The translations under genes and the position numbers were made by a program. 64,000 bases of DNA from CAWCVR01 sp963799105 (GTDB lineage: Bacteria; Acidobacteriota; Terriglobia; Bryobacterales; Bryobacteraceae): NCBI GenBank assembly GCA_963799105.1, contig CAWCVR010000007.1:124001-188000 (forward strand). Reading direction: 5' to 3'. This document shows, in pieces, positions 16,924-25,339 of this stretch. Positions within the stretch are counted from its first letter, which is position 1. Each line of letters opens with the position of its first letter. The notes beneath the pieces are model-generated. The model did no database searches, was not told the DNA's origin, and was given only the letters and a program-made list of their open reading frames with translations.

Positions 16924-18090
16924 CTACCCAAAGAGTCCGAAGCGTTTCTTGTCCTTCGTCTTGTCGTCCTCAAGGCTGCCCAGCTTCATGGCCAGCCTGG
17001 CGATCTGTTTGCCGAGTTCGGAAGAGCGGTTCAGCATCCGCCCCTCGGCGTAGGTCTCGTACAGTTCCGCATAGTCGTTGAGGATGGTGTGGAAGATCGG
17101 AACGCCCAACATTTTTTCCAACTCATCGGGAGAGATATCCAGCCGTTTGGGCGCCCGGTTGAGGATGAGCTTGATGCGGTTCTTGCCGTAGCCGGTGTCG
17201 ATGAGCGTCTGTACGATCTGCTTGGATTGATGCAGCGCGGGAACTTCCAGGGTGGTCACGAGGCAGGCCTCGTCGATCTCTTCCAGGGCGGCCATGGTGA
17301 CGCGGCCGAGGCTGCGGCCCAGATCGACCAGCGTCCAGTCGTAGTGGGGGCGGGCGAAGGCGATGACGCGGCGGATCTGGTCGCTGGTGGGCTCCTGCTT
17401 GGAAGCCAGCGTCAGCGGCGACGACACGATTTCCACGCCGGGGATGCCGTTGGAAACCAGCGCTTTCCAGTAATGAAGGTCCAAACGGTGCAGGTTGGTG
17501 ACGGCATCCAGGATGGAATACACGCTCTTGGTCTTGGTGATGAAGGCCACCATGCCGGCGTCCAGATCGAAGTCGGCCAGCAGGACCTTCTGATTGTGGC
17601 GGCCGAGTTCGGCGGCCACGTGGGTGACCAGGGTGGTGGCGCCACAGCCGCCCTTGGAGGAAAAGAACCCGTAAGTCTTGCCGCCGGCCTTGGTTACTCC
17701 GTCGCGCCGGCGGCTTCGTTCGTTGGAGCGCTTTTCAAGGGTCCGCTTGAGCGTTTCCTTCAGGGGAGGATAGAGGTACTCGTTGACGCCCGCGCGCAGG
17801 GCCGAGAGGATCGAATCGGCTTGGGCGGTGGTGTTGAGGGCGATGATCATCGGGTCGCCGAGGGCTCCCCGAATGGAGGCGACCAACCCTTCCAGGGGTT
17901 CGCGCCAGTTGCTGATATCGACCAGAACAACGTCCGGCCGCATGCGCTCCAGCCGGTCGAGGAAACTGCTCAAGTCTCCGATATCCTGGTGTTCCACGAT
18001 GAGGCGGAACGGCAGGTCGGCCAGGCAGGACTGCGTTTGCGCGAGCAAATCGCGGTTCTCGATCGCCAGACCGATAGTCAGCGGATACAT
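16924..18090 (-). CDS. cpaE: Tad pilus localisation ATPase CpaE-like (MinD/ParA fold)
   Basis: 388 residues. Residues 1-~125 form a receiver-like domain (RPDVVLVDISNW at the usual Asp position) without the full phosphorylation set. A MinD-like ATPase follows, with deviant Walker A YGFFSSKGGCGATTLVTHV, switch LLADFDLDAG and WTLVDLGRS. CpaE/TadZ proteins localise the pilus machine at a cell site. It lies between secretin and cpaF in the normal gene order. Confidence 0.9.
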   Translation of the reverse strand: MYPLTIGLAIENRDLLAQTQSCLADLPFRLIVEHQDIGDLSSFLDRLERMRPDVVLVDISNWREPLEGLVASIRGALGDPMIIALNTTAQADSILSALRAGVNEYLYPPLKETLKRTLEKRSNERSRRRDGVTKAGGKTYGFFSSKGGCGATTLVTHVAAELGRHNQKVLLADFDLDAGMVAFITKTKSVYSILDAVTNLHRLDLHYWKALVSNGIPGVEIVSSPLTLASKQEPTSDQIRRVIAFARPHYDWTLVDLGRSLGRVTMAALEEIDEACLVTTLEVPALHQSKQIVQTLIDTGYGKNRIKLILNRAPKRLDISPDELEKMLGVPIFHTILNDYAELYETYAEGRMLNRSSELGKQIARLAMKLGSLEDDKTKDKKRFGLFG

Positions 18091-18115
18091 GGCTTCTCTC
18101 TAGGATAAGTCCTCA

Positions 18116-19678
18116 TCAACGGCCGCCGGATCCCGTCCCGCCGCCCGACATGGGCGTGGGTGCGATCCCGGTATTGAGGCTGGGTGGCGCGGGCGCGACC
18201 GGAACGATCTGAACAGTCTGAGCTGGAGCGGGAGCCTGTTGCCCCTGTTTCTGGTCTTGAATGAGCTGCTCGACGGGGACGGAGCCGGCGGGCGGATGCA
18301 GCGGCACCGGCCCGGTCTTGCCGATTCCCGGCTGAGACATCGGGATATCGGAATTTCTGGGCATGAAGGGCTCTTTGAAGCTGAGCACCGGAACGGGCTG
18401 GTCCGCGGGAATAGGCCGCACGAGTTCGGGGGTGATGAGAATCAAGAGTTCGGAATTGGATTTCTTAAACGACCGGGTCTTGAATAGGTTACCGAGGACC
18501 GGGATGCTGCCGATTCCGGGCACCTTCGACCAGCTATCGGTCGTCTCGTTATCGAGCAGGCCGGCGATGACGAAGCTCTGGCCGCTCTCGAGTTCGACCT
18601 CGGTCTGGACGCGGCGAGTGGAAATGGCGGGAACGGAGAATCCCTGAATGGTAATGGCATTGGCGAAATCGAGTTGGCTCACTTCCGGGGCCACCTGAAG
18701 GCGGATGGTGCCGCGAGGCGTGACCGTGGGAAGGAAATTGAGTCGGATACCGTACTCCTTGAATGAGATGGTGACGGCGGCCCCTCCAGCCGAAGGCTGC
18801 ACTTGCGGATAGGGCATTTCGCCGCCCGCCAGGAAGCTGGCCTGCTTGCCGTTGATCGCCATGACGTTGGGCTCCGCCAGAGTCTGGGCCAGATTCTTGC
18901 CCTCCAGCGCCTGAATGGCGGCGAGCAGGTTAAGGTCCTTGCGGAACAACAGGATGTTGACGGCGCTGGACAAGGAGAAGGTTTGGGCGCCGTCCTGACT
19001 AATGGGAAAGCCCGTGCCCAAGGCGGAAATGGTATTGAAGGCGCCGGAGGCCAGGTTCATCCCGAGACTCCGGGTGGCGCCGCGGTCGACGTCGGTGAAG
19101 CGCACGTGGAGAACGATCTGCGGGTCTTCGGCGGGAACCTCGACGCGCAACAGGTTGACTACGGGCCCGAGCGTGGAGGCAATGTCCTTCACGCGGTCGG
19201 CGGCGACGACGTCCTTCACCGTGCCGCGAATGAAGGCGTGGTCGTTGTCGTAGGTGATATTGATATCGGTGTCGGGGAACTCGCGGGCGATCTGCTGCCG
19301 CACAGCCTCTAGTTTCGCGGAACTGGGCCGCACGGTCAGCTCAAAGACCAGGCGGCTGCCGTTCTTCTGCCAGATAATCAGGGAGGTTTCCCCGGGCGCC
19401 TTTCCATTGACCAGAATCTCTTTGGAATTGATGGCCACGGCATCCAGCAGGGCGTCGTTGGCGTAGGCGATGCGCTCGATGCTCAAGGGGCTGTCGATGA
19501 TCAGCGACTTACCCACGGTGACGAGCAACGACTCGGGCTTGGCGGCGGGCGGTTGTTGCGAGGCGGCGTCCGGCTGTTGAGCCGGTCTGGCGGGCTCGGC
19601 CGCCGGCAGCGCGGCGGAGAGCCCCAGAAGCAAGGCGATGCCTGCGGAAGAGATCGCGACTAGCCGGACCTGTGACAC
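18116..19678 (-). CDS. cpaC: Outer-membrane secretin of the Tad pilus (CpaC/RcpA)
   Basis: 520 residues. A signal peptide (ISSAGIALLLGLSAALPAAEP) precedes a pilus-assembly N-domain (LLVTVGKSLIID, IAYANDALLDAVAINSKEILVNG) and a BON-like domain. The secretin core is at ~290-430: AGGEMPYPQV, SPQ-type VAPEVSQLDFANA, ESGQSFVIAGLLDNE, PGIGSIPVLGNLFKT and ELLILITPELVRP. The C-terminus is a Pro/Gln-rich tail. It forms the outer-membrane pore for the pilus. It starts one base before the cpaB stop. Confidence 0.92.
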   Translation of the reverse strand: MSQVRLVAISSAGIALLLGLSAALPAAEPARPAQQPDAASQQPPAAKPESLLVTVGKSLIIDSPLSIERIAYANDALLDAVAINSKEILVNGKAPGETSLIIWQKNGSRLVFELTVRPSSAKLEAVRQQIAREFPDTDINITYDNDHAFIRGTVKDVVAADRVKDIASTLGPVVNLLRVEVPAEDPQIVLHVRFTDVDRGATRSLGMNLASGAFNTISALGTGFPISQDGAQTFSLSSAVNILLFRKDLNLLAAIQALEGKNLAQTLAEPNVMAINGKQASFLAGGEMPYPQVQPSAGGAAVTISFKEYGIRLNFLPTVTPRGTIRLQVAPEVSQLDFANAITIQGFSVPAISTRRVQTEVELESGQSFVIAGLLDNETTDSWSKVPGIGSIPVLGNLFKTRSFKKSNSELLILITPELVRPIPADQPVPVLSFKEPFMPRNSDIPMSQPGIGKTGPVPLHPPAGSVPVEQLIQDQKQGQQAPAPAQTVQIVPVAPAPPSLNTGIAPTPMSGGGTGSGGR

Positions 19679-20593
19679 TTACTTGCCCTCCCCGGTGAAC
19701 TTGATTTCGGTTCTAGTGGTGCCTTTGACGATTTCCATGGTGGGCGGCGGCTCCGGCTTGGCGGGGGCGGAGACTACCTGAACCGGCGGCCGGTACGCTC
19801 TGGCGGGACGCGGCGCGGGAGCGGGAGTGTCGCCGATGTTGGCTTGCCGCACGTCCAGGCGGCCGCCATCGAACAAGTTCTTCGTCGACGAACCGGACGT
19901 CTTGGCGATATCCCGATCGAGGGGATTGCGCAGCACCAGTTGGATGTTCATGGCCGAGGCGAGGTTGAGTTGCTCGGCCTGTTCGGGCGTCACCAGGAGG
20001 TTCACCGTCGACACCATGACCGGCTTGTTCTCGGCGTCCTTCTTGAGTTCCTGACCGGCCGAAAGCACTTCCAGGTCTTCCAGGGTGGTAACGGTCTTGG
20101 CGATGGTGCCCAGGCTGCCGTTGCCGCCGGGGCGTTGACCGGAGATCATGACGTCCACGTGCGATCCGGTAGAGACGAAGCCGGAAACGCTGGACACGTC
20201 GTTGATGCGGATCGCCACGGCGCGCATGCCTTTGGGAATCTGCGCCGTCAGACCGCCGCCGGCGCCGGGCAACGCCAGGCGCGAGGCTAGAACGGGCTCC
20301 TCGGCGACCATGGCGGTCATGACGCCCCTGCCAACCGCGCCGTCCTTCCCATCGGTTTTCATGATGGCGCCGACGGGGACGGTGCCGGTCCAGTCGGCCA
20401 TCTTTACATCCTCGGGTTTGATTACCGCACCCACCTCGAGGTTCTTGGCCGCCACCACGATCTGGGTGGTCACGGGAACCGCCGCGGTGTTGTTGGCGGG
20501 CTGGCGCTTGATGAGCACCTGGTACAGCAACAGGCTGGCGACGGATGCCACGACAAACGCGAAAATGAGTACGCCTAAGAATCTCTTGTTCAT
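19679..20593 (-). CDS. cpaB: Tad pilus assembly protein CpaB/RcpC
   Basis: 304 residues from the ATG at 20593. One N-terminal helix (FLGVLIFAFVVASVASLLLY) precedes a SAF domain: VVAAKNLEVGAVIKPEDVK and IPKGMRAVAIRINDVSSVSG, the known CpaB pattern. A Pro-rich C-terminus follows. In the family it is a periplasmic partner of the secretin. An upstream in-frame ATG at 20656 would add a polar lead that spoils the membrane anchor, so it is rejected. Confidence 0.9.
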   Translation of the reverse strand: MNKRFLGVLIFAFVVASVASLLLYQVLIKRQPANNTAAVPVTTQIVVAAKNLEVGAVIKPEDVKMADWTGTVPVGAIMKTDGKDGAVGRGVMTAMVAEEPVLASRLALPGAGGGLTAQIPKGMRAVAIRINDVSSVSGFVSTGSHVDVMISGQRPGGNGSLGTIAKTVTTLEDLEVLSAGQELKKDAENKPVMVSTVNLLVTPEQAEQLNLASAMNIQLVLRNPLDRDIAKTSGSSTKNLFDGGRLDVRQANIGDTPAPAPRPARAYRPPVQVVSAPAKPEPPPTMEIVKGTTRTEIKFTGEGK

Positions 20594-20665
20594 TTCAAAT
20601 TTCCCGTTCCGTCCATACGGAACATCCGGCCCGGGCTCCCGGACTTCGTGCGACAACCCATCGAA

Positions 20666-20752
20666 AACCGGCCAGCGAGGTTACTCCCCCCTTCGGGGGA
20701 TGCGCCGGGAGCGCCATAGCGCTCTTCGGCGTACCCCGCCAGGAGGTCCAGC
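20666..20752 (-). ncRNA. Structured spacer B, between flp2 and cpaB
   Basis: This ~87-nt block shares its beginning (GCTGGA...CCTGGCGGGG, then ACGC) and its end (GGCCGGTT) with spacer A between the flp genes. Its central hairpin at 20709-20724 is GAGCGC-TATG-GCGCTC; the same position in spacer A is GGGTGC-AAAG-GCGCCC. The stems differ but both pair, which is compensatory change. A second hairpin (TCCCCC-GAAG-GGGGGA) follows. Likely a cis-acting mRNA element controlling relative pilin and assembly-gene output. Confidence 0.5.
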
Positions 20753-20798
20753 CTTGTCGTCCGCCCGCCGGGCCAAACTACCTGTTCGCACATGGCAG

Positions 20799-20981
20799 CT
20801 AGCTCGCGAGTGTATTGGCGTAAGAGAGCTGGCTCGAACTAGTTGACCAGATACCCTTGATGCTGCCGCCGGACTTGATGAAGAGAGTAGCCGACGCCAG
20901 CGCCACAAAACCCAGGAGCAAGGTGTACTCGATAAGATCCTGCCCCTGTTCGTCCTTCCAAAAACCGCTGAACACAATCAT
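20799..20981 (-). CDS. flp: Flp/Fap-type pilin, second copy
   Basis: 60 residues from the ATG at 20981, which has GGGGGAG nine bases upstream and aligns exactly with the start of the other copy. KDEQGQDLIEYTLLLGFVAL contains the prepilin cut region and Glu-Tyr pair of Flp pilins, here with G-QDLIEY. A single hydrophobic helix and a polar C-terminus follow. An ATG two codons upstream is possible. It is 88% or so similar to the first copy by eye. A prepilin peptidase is not in the window. Confidence 0.9.
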   Translation of the reverse strand: MIVFSGFWKDEQGQDLIEYTLLLGFVALASATLFIKSGGSIKGIWSTSSSQLSYANTLAS

Positions 20982-21018
20982 AAGCATTTGCTCCCCCGAC
21001 CGCCGGGTCTTGGATAGC

Positions 21019-21102
21019 AACCGGCCCGACGGGGTTTGTCCCACGCGGGGCGTGCCGGGGGCGCCTTTGCACCCTCCAGCGTGCCCCGCCAGGATCTCCA
21101 GC
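21019..21102 (-). ncRNA. Structured spacer A, between flp1 and flp2
   Basis: This ~84-nt block is paralogous to spacer B. It starts GCTGGAGATCCTGGCGGGG, has the hairpin GGGTGC-AAAG-GCGCCC at 21059-21074 and ends GGGCCGGTT. The outer GGGG/CCCC strands can close the structure around an internal loop. It lies in a 182-bp space between two translated pilin genes and has no convincing coding role. Confidence 0.5.
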
Positions 21103-21163
21103 TTCATCCGCGGAAAGCGGAAAGCCGGCTGTTAACAAACTTCCACCCACAACCGCCAGACGG

Positions 21164-21346
21164 TTAGCTGGCGAGAGTGTTGGCGTAGGAGAGCTGGCTC
21201 GAAGTCGTCGACCAGATACCCTTGATGCTGCCACCGGCGCTGATGAAAAGAGCCGCCGAAGCAAGTGCCACAAAGCCGAGAAGCAGGGTGTACTCAATCA
21301 AATCCTGCCCCTGATCGTCCATCCAAAAATTCCGCAATAACGTCAT
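21164..21346 (-). CDS. flp: Flp/Fap-type pilin, first copy
   Basis: 60 residues: a short basic leader MTLLRNFWMDDQ, the processing region GQDLIEYTLLLGF, a hydrophobic helix and the tail STTSSQLSYANTLAS. Flp pilins normally run 50-70 residues. It would be cleaved after the Gly and polymerised by CpaF/TadB/TadC. Only 18 bp separate it from the stop of the upstream membrane-protein gene. Confidence 0.92.
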   Translation of the reverse strand: MTLLRNFWMDDQGQDLIEYTLLLGFVALASAALFISAGGSIKGIWSTTSSQLSYANTLAS

Positions 21347-21364
21347 ATCGTAAGCTCCTAAATT

Positions 21365-23041
21365 CTAAGTCACGTACAGGTATTCTGCGATCGCGGGACC
21401 GCAGGGTATGGTTTTCGTGATCTTGCGATCACGGCTTTCTCCGTCACCGTTGCCGGTGGCGGACATCGGTTGGCCCCCGATCTTCCGGGCAGAGCGGAAG
21501 ATCAGCGAGACGCCGTCGTCATAGACGAGGCGCCAGTTCGCGGATTCCTTCACGGCGCCGGCCAGCGGCGCGCTCGGGGGCAGCAGGATGGTGTCGATGC
21601 CGAAACGGCCGAGGGTTTTCTCCCAGTCGTAACGCACGTACATCACATCCAGATAATCCTTTCCAAAAGCCGGGCCATAGAAATCGCTACGCCCGTCGGT
21701 GAAAACCTTGGTGTGGGGGTAAAGGCGGTAAATAAGGTAGTCGCCCCACTGATCGGCGGAGAAGATACGCGCGGCCGGATCGCCGCGCAGCATGTCGATA
21801 GCCCCGGCGGGAAACGACTTGGGATCGAATTCGGCGCGAAAGGCCTTGGGCGGGTTGGGCGCGTAGAGCAGCGCGGCGAAGAGCAACACGCTCATGGCGC
21901 TGGCCAGGTGCCAGCGTGGGATGGAGTCGGTTTCGGTGGTTTCGGAGGCGACGCTGGAAAACTTCGCGGCGGCGGAACGCACCCACGCGGCCAGGTTCCA
22001 GGCCGGCATGGCGGCAAGCCACTCTTCGATGGCGGAGGCCATCACGGGGGCCGCGACGATGGCGAAGAGGGGAATATTGCGAGCCGCCAGCAGCGCCGCG
22101 TGGCTCCACATCAGGATTAATACCAGCTCGACGTACCGGCCCTTGGAAGCGTGCCAGGCGGCTGCCATGGCGCCGATCACCAGCATGACTTCGAAAAAGA
22201 TCGCCATGGGGTGATGGAAGCTGATGGAGAAGAACTCCACGATGTGCTGCGACTGGTAGGGGTCGGTGATGTATGTGAAGACGTGCTGGTGCAAGCGCCA
22301 GCCGTAGGGATTCGCCAGACTGGCGACCAGGCAGGCGAACGCGCTCAAGAAGTAGCGCCGCGCCCGAACCCACGCCGGCCGGCGCTCTTCCGGGTTGGCG
22401 GTGAGGGCGAGTTTCAGGAGGTCGGCCACGCCGTAGGCGGCGATCATCAACGCGCCGACGAAGAAGCCGCCGTGGAGGTTGGTCCACAGGATGGTGACCA
22501 CGGGAAGGATCGCCAGGTAGGGAATCGGACCGAGCCGCGTCTTGCCGCCGCGGACGCGTTCGAGCACGCCGTAAAACACCACCAGGAGGAAAACGGTGAA
22601 CAGGTGCGGACGCGTCAGCCAGTGAATGGAGGATGTGGCGGCGGCAATCATGGTCACCAGGACGGCGATAATGGCGTTGGATTTTCGTCTGACGAGCCGG
22701 AAAAGCAGAACGAAAGTCAGGCAGATCAGCATCAACGCAAAGAAGGCGATGGTGCGGAGCCCGCCATGGGCGTGCAACCAGGCAAACAGAACGTCGGACA
22801 GCCATTCCCAGGCGTACCAGACGCTATTGGGCTTGGTAAAGGAAAAGATGTCGTGGAATGGAACGCGGTGATGCGCCAGAATCCACTCACCGGTGCGGAT
22901 ATGCCAGCCCGTGTCGCAGTCGCCCAAGAGAGTCTGGATGCCGTCCATCCGCCCGAACACGAATGCGATAGGCATGAGGAAGGCCATATCCGTGAGGGAT
23001 GGAAGAAATCTGACCGCGAACTTTGGGCGTGGTGCGTCCAT
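21365..23041 (-). CDS. Polytopic membrane protein with extracytoplasmic C-terminal domain, in Tad operon
   Basis: 558 residues. About ten helices follow LGDCDTGWHIRTGEWILAHH, a first loop with an acidic pair as in GT-C glycosyltransferases. The C-terminal ~130 residues (ADQWGDYLIYRLYPHTKVFTDGRSDFYG) are soluble and probably periplasmic. The family is widespread in acidobacteria but I know no experiment. Position between PilZ and flp hints at a role in pilus or surface glycan, perhaps pilin glycosylation; this is inference. Confidence 0.75.
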   Translation of the reverse strand: MDAPRPKFAVRFLPSLTDMAFLMPIAFVFGRMDGIQTLLGDCDTGWHIRTGEWILAHHRVPFHDIFSFTKPNSVWYAWEWLSDVLFAWLHAHGGLRTIAFFALMLICLTFVLLFRLVRRKSNAIIAVLVTMIAAATSSIHWLTRPHLFTVFLLVVFYGVLERVRGGKTRLGPIPYLAILPVVTILWTNLHGGFFVGALMIAAYGVADLLKLALTANPEERRPAWVRARRYFLSAFACLVASLANPYGWRLHQHVFTYITDPYQSQHIVEFFSISFHHPMAIFFEVMLVIGAMAAAWHASKGRYVELVLILMWSHAALLAARNIPLFAIVAAPVMASAIEEWLAAMPAWNLAAWVRSAAAKFSSVASETTETDSIPRWHLASAMSVLLFAALLYAPNPPKAFRAEFDPKSFPAGAIDMLRGDPAARIFSADQWGDYLIYRLYPHTKVFTDGRSDFYGPAFGKDYLDVMYVRYDWEKTLGRFGIDTILLPPSAPLAGAVKESANWRLVYDDGVSLIFRSARKIGGQPMSATGNGDGESRDRKITKTIPCGPAIAEYLYVT

Positions 23042-23047
23042 AATCGC

Positions 23048-23434
23048 TCAAGCCATCCAGGAATTGGCCTCCGGCATCATGACTTCAACAGCCCGTATGC
23101 GGTCGTGAAACGCGCGAAAATCCATGTAATTGACATTCAGGGCAATCCGCGGATAATCGCGTCCGCTATCGGTAATGCGAGCGACCACACCCTGACAATG
23201 AATGCATTTTTGTCCGAATCCGTGATTAGCCGGAAGCTCCACTTCCACGGTAATAATCTGCCCGATGGCCGGCAACGGAATAGGGACGCCGTCGCCGCGC
23301 CAGGCGACCAGCAACCCGCTCCGGCTGATGTTCTCCGTGAACATCGCGCTGCGCATCCACAGTGCCGGGGAGGTCACATGGCAGCGAAGCTCGATGTCGA
23401 TGCGCGGGCTCTCACGCCGGTTTATATTCTTCAT
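23048..23434 (-). CDS. PilZ-domain protein (cyclic di-GMP receptor)
   Basis: 128 residues. NRRESPRIDIEL provides the RxxxR c-di-GMP-binding motif and TENISRSGLLV the D/N-x-S-x-x-G motif. Cys pairs (KCIHCQG) are extra. It is the first gene of the unit containing all Tad genes, 6 bp before the membrane-protein gene, so c-di-GMP probably tunes pilus assembly or output. The start is set by the ATG directly before the basic PilZ lead. Confidence 0.85.
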   Translation of the reverse strand: MKNINRRESPRIDIELRCHVTSPALWMRSAMFTENISRSGLLVAWRGDGVPIPLPAIGQIITVEVELPANHGFGQKCIHCQGVVARITDSGRDYPRIALNVNYMDFRAFHDRIRAVEVMMPEANSWMA

Positions 23435-23950
23435 TTGGTTACTTCTGTGACACTCGCGAATTTAGCGCCCAAAGCGAACCCGAACAATATGGTAAATGGG
23501 CTATAGCGTTCTGTTGCCCAAGGATAGCAACCAGTCCTGCTAACGTTTGGGAGGGCAGAAAGCCGGTCGGGCAGGCGCGGGGGCATCGGCATCGGAAATT
23601 TCTGATGGTGAGCGGCGTATGCCGGCAGGGTTATTAGCCGTATATTATCGAGGCAGTAGTCTCGCCATCGGCGAGGCGGTATCGGAGAGCGCAGGTTCAG
23701 CGATTAATATTATGACAGTAAAGTATCTTAGCATGCATTTCCAGAACACGGAGAGTACACGCGTCATACCCACGGAATGTTGCTCGATTTTTACCGAGTT
23801 CTCGATAATTTGCCATTGACAACGGAAGTAAACAGTCGGAGAATGCAAGTGTAACAGCGGTACCGCATTTCCTAATCGAAACCCCTTAGGGATTGCGTAA
23901 ACAGGATGTAGCGCGGTAGATCGGGTGTGCCGAAGACCGAGGTAGAGAAA
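23435..23950. other. 516-bp AT-richer divergent intergenic region
   Basis: This lies between the PilZ-Tad unit and the NarL-type regulator. It holds a CTCGCC-ATC-GGCGAG hairpin at 23661-23675 and stretches such as GATTAATATTATGACAG. A sigma70 promoter for the regulator lies at 23816-23844. Base composition is clearly less GC-rich than the flanking genes. I see no convincing gene; a 67-codon minus-strand frame at 23645-23848 lacks protein-like composition. Confidence 0.6.
23816..23844 (+). promoter_or_regulatory. Sigma70-type promoter for the NarL-type regulator
   Basis: TTGACA at 23816-23821, a 17-bp spacer and GAGAAT at 23839-23844. The expected start near 23851 leaves a leader of about 100 nt, with GAGG eight bases before the ATG at 23951. 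Confidence 0.6.
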
Positions 23951-24698
23951 ATGACGCGAATTCTTCTTTATAGCGACGAACCCATTCTGGCAAAGGGTCT
24001 CGAATCGGTACTGCGGCAGGTGGAGGGATTCGATCTACTGCCGACCTGCACGACGGTTGCCTGCCTGATGGAACAGGTGTGCCTACGGGGCTCCGGATCT
24101 GGTGCTGATGGATCTGACGCCGGAGATCACCTTCGCGGTCCTGAGCGACATGAAGCACGCCATGACGAGTTCGAAGATCGTCCTTTGGGTGAACTCAATC
24201 TCCACGGAACTGGCGTTTCAGGCGATGGGACTGGGGGTCCGCGGAATTCTGCGGAAGACGCTGCCAACGGACCTGCAAGTCAAGTGTTTACAAAAGGTTC
24301 AGGCCGGTGAGTTGTGGTTCGAGAAGGCCCTGACGGACAGCTTCCTGTGTGCCCGCCGGGTGGCCCTGACGCAGCGCGAGGGGCAGCTCGTCAGCCTTTT
24401 GTCGCAAGGGCTGAAGAACAAGGAAATCGCTACCACGCTGATGATCTCGGAGGGCACCGTAAAGGTATACCTATCCCGCCTGTTCCAGAAAGTCGGAGTC
24501 AAGGACCGCTTCGAGCTGGCACTGTTCGGCCTGAAGAACCTGACGACCGGCCAACTCCCGGTGGGCGAGAAGGGCCAGCGTCCCGGCGCCAGCGCGATGC
24601 CCGGACTGCGGAGCCTGGTTTTGGAACGGCCAGTGGAGCGCGCCGAGCAAGCCAACCGCTTCGCCACGCCGCTGCGGCCCACCGCTTCGCGGTTCTGA
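23951..24698 (+). CDS. NarL/LuxR-type response regulator, frame broken at 24087-24090
   Basis: The receiver starts MTRILLYSDEPILAKGLESV. The frame shifts in GGGG; removing one G reads CLRAPDLVLMDLTPEI, restoring the phospho-acceptor Asp strand and a 248-residue protein. The C-terminal HTH is clear: LTQREGQLVSLLSQGLKNKE and IATTLMISEGTVKVYLSRLF. A variable tail follows. It is divergent from the PilZ-Tad operon and may control it. As drawn, the broken frame splits receiver and HTH; an assembly error is the simplest cause. Confidence 0.8.
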
Positions 24699-25339
24699 TC
24701 GCTCCGCGGCACGGCCGCTTCTAAGGGCGCAATTCAAAACGGCAAAACATGAATAGACATAGATGAGAATTTGTTCATCTGTGTTCGTCCGTGCCTCAAG
24801 ATGGCTTTCGAGGAGTTCGTCAGCGGGCGGTGACTTGCACTCGCCCACATTCCTCGTTACCGCGGACCTGGGTCTGTTCCTCGCAAATCGCGTCGCACTG
24901 CGGGAAAGGCCGACCCTCTCCGCGGGCAAGCTCACTAGCGACCTGCCAAGGAACTTCGAGGGCGAGCGCGAGCTGACCGCCAACGACCTGCGCGAGCACA
25001 CCTACGCCATTAGCCTGGCCAAAGCCCAGCGGGCTGAGATGCGGAAACCTCCGTGCCGCCGGACTCCGCCCACCGCGCCGGAAACCGGCCAGGCGGAGGT
25101 ACCAGGCCGGGGCGAAACCGCCCCCGGGTTTTCGCAGACCCACGCCAGGACGAGGGACCACGTTCGTGAGGGTTACGGACCCGGAACCGGTCGCGGAATG
25201 GCGGAGCGGTTGGCGGCGAGCGGCGCGCCAGTGGGCCGACGGCCCTCCAGTGGGGAGAGGTGCGCGGCGGGGCGGGCGGCGTGGAACCCGGGGACGCATT
25301 CCCAAGGGTGTTGCCCCGGCCGAAAGCGGCCCGATCCGG
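24699..25339. other. 641-bp region without a recognised gene
   Basis: It begins with a short AT-rich segment (24738-24790) whose GTTCATCTGTGTTCGTCCGTG matches the scattered CACAGATGAACACAGAT repeat found at 36918-36945. The rest is GC-rich and open on both strands, but neither frame looks like a protein family. A weakly protein-like plus-strand stretch (VALRERPTLSAGKLTSDLP, 24888-25040) may be a gene remnant. Confidence 0.5.

Noticed and set aside
20982..21163. Cyclic di-GMP-I riboswitch in the flp spacer
   Set aside because: GCAAAG and CCGGC phrases occur, and PilZ is nearby, but the tetraloop, receptor and the conserved 5' strand are not in the expected order.
23645..23848. 67-codon minus-strand frame in the divergent region
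   Set aside because: It overlaps the regulator promoter, lacks a ribosome site and has no protein-like pattern.
24060..24110. Programmed frameshift in the NarL-type regulator
   Set aside because: The GGGG run lacks a slippery heptamer and downstream structure, and other genes show similar homopolymer breaks, so error is more likely.
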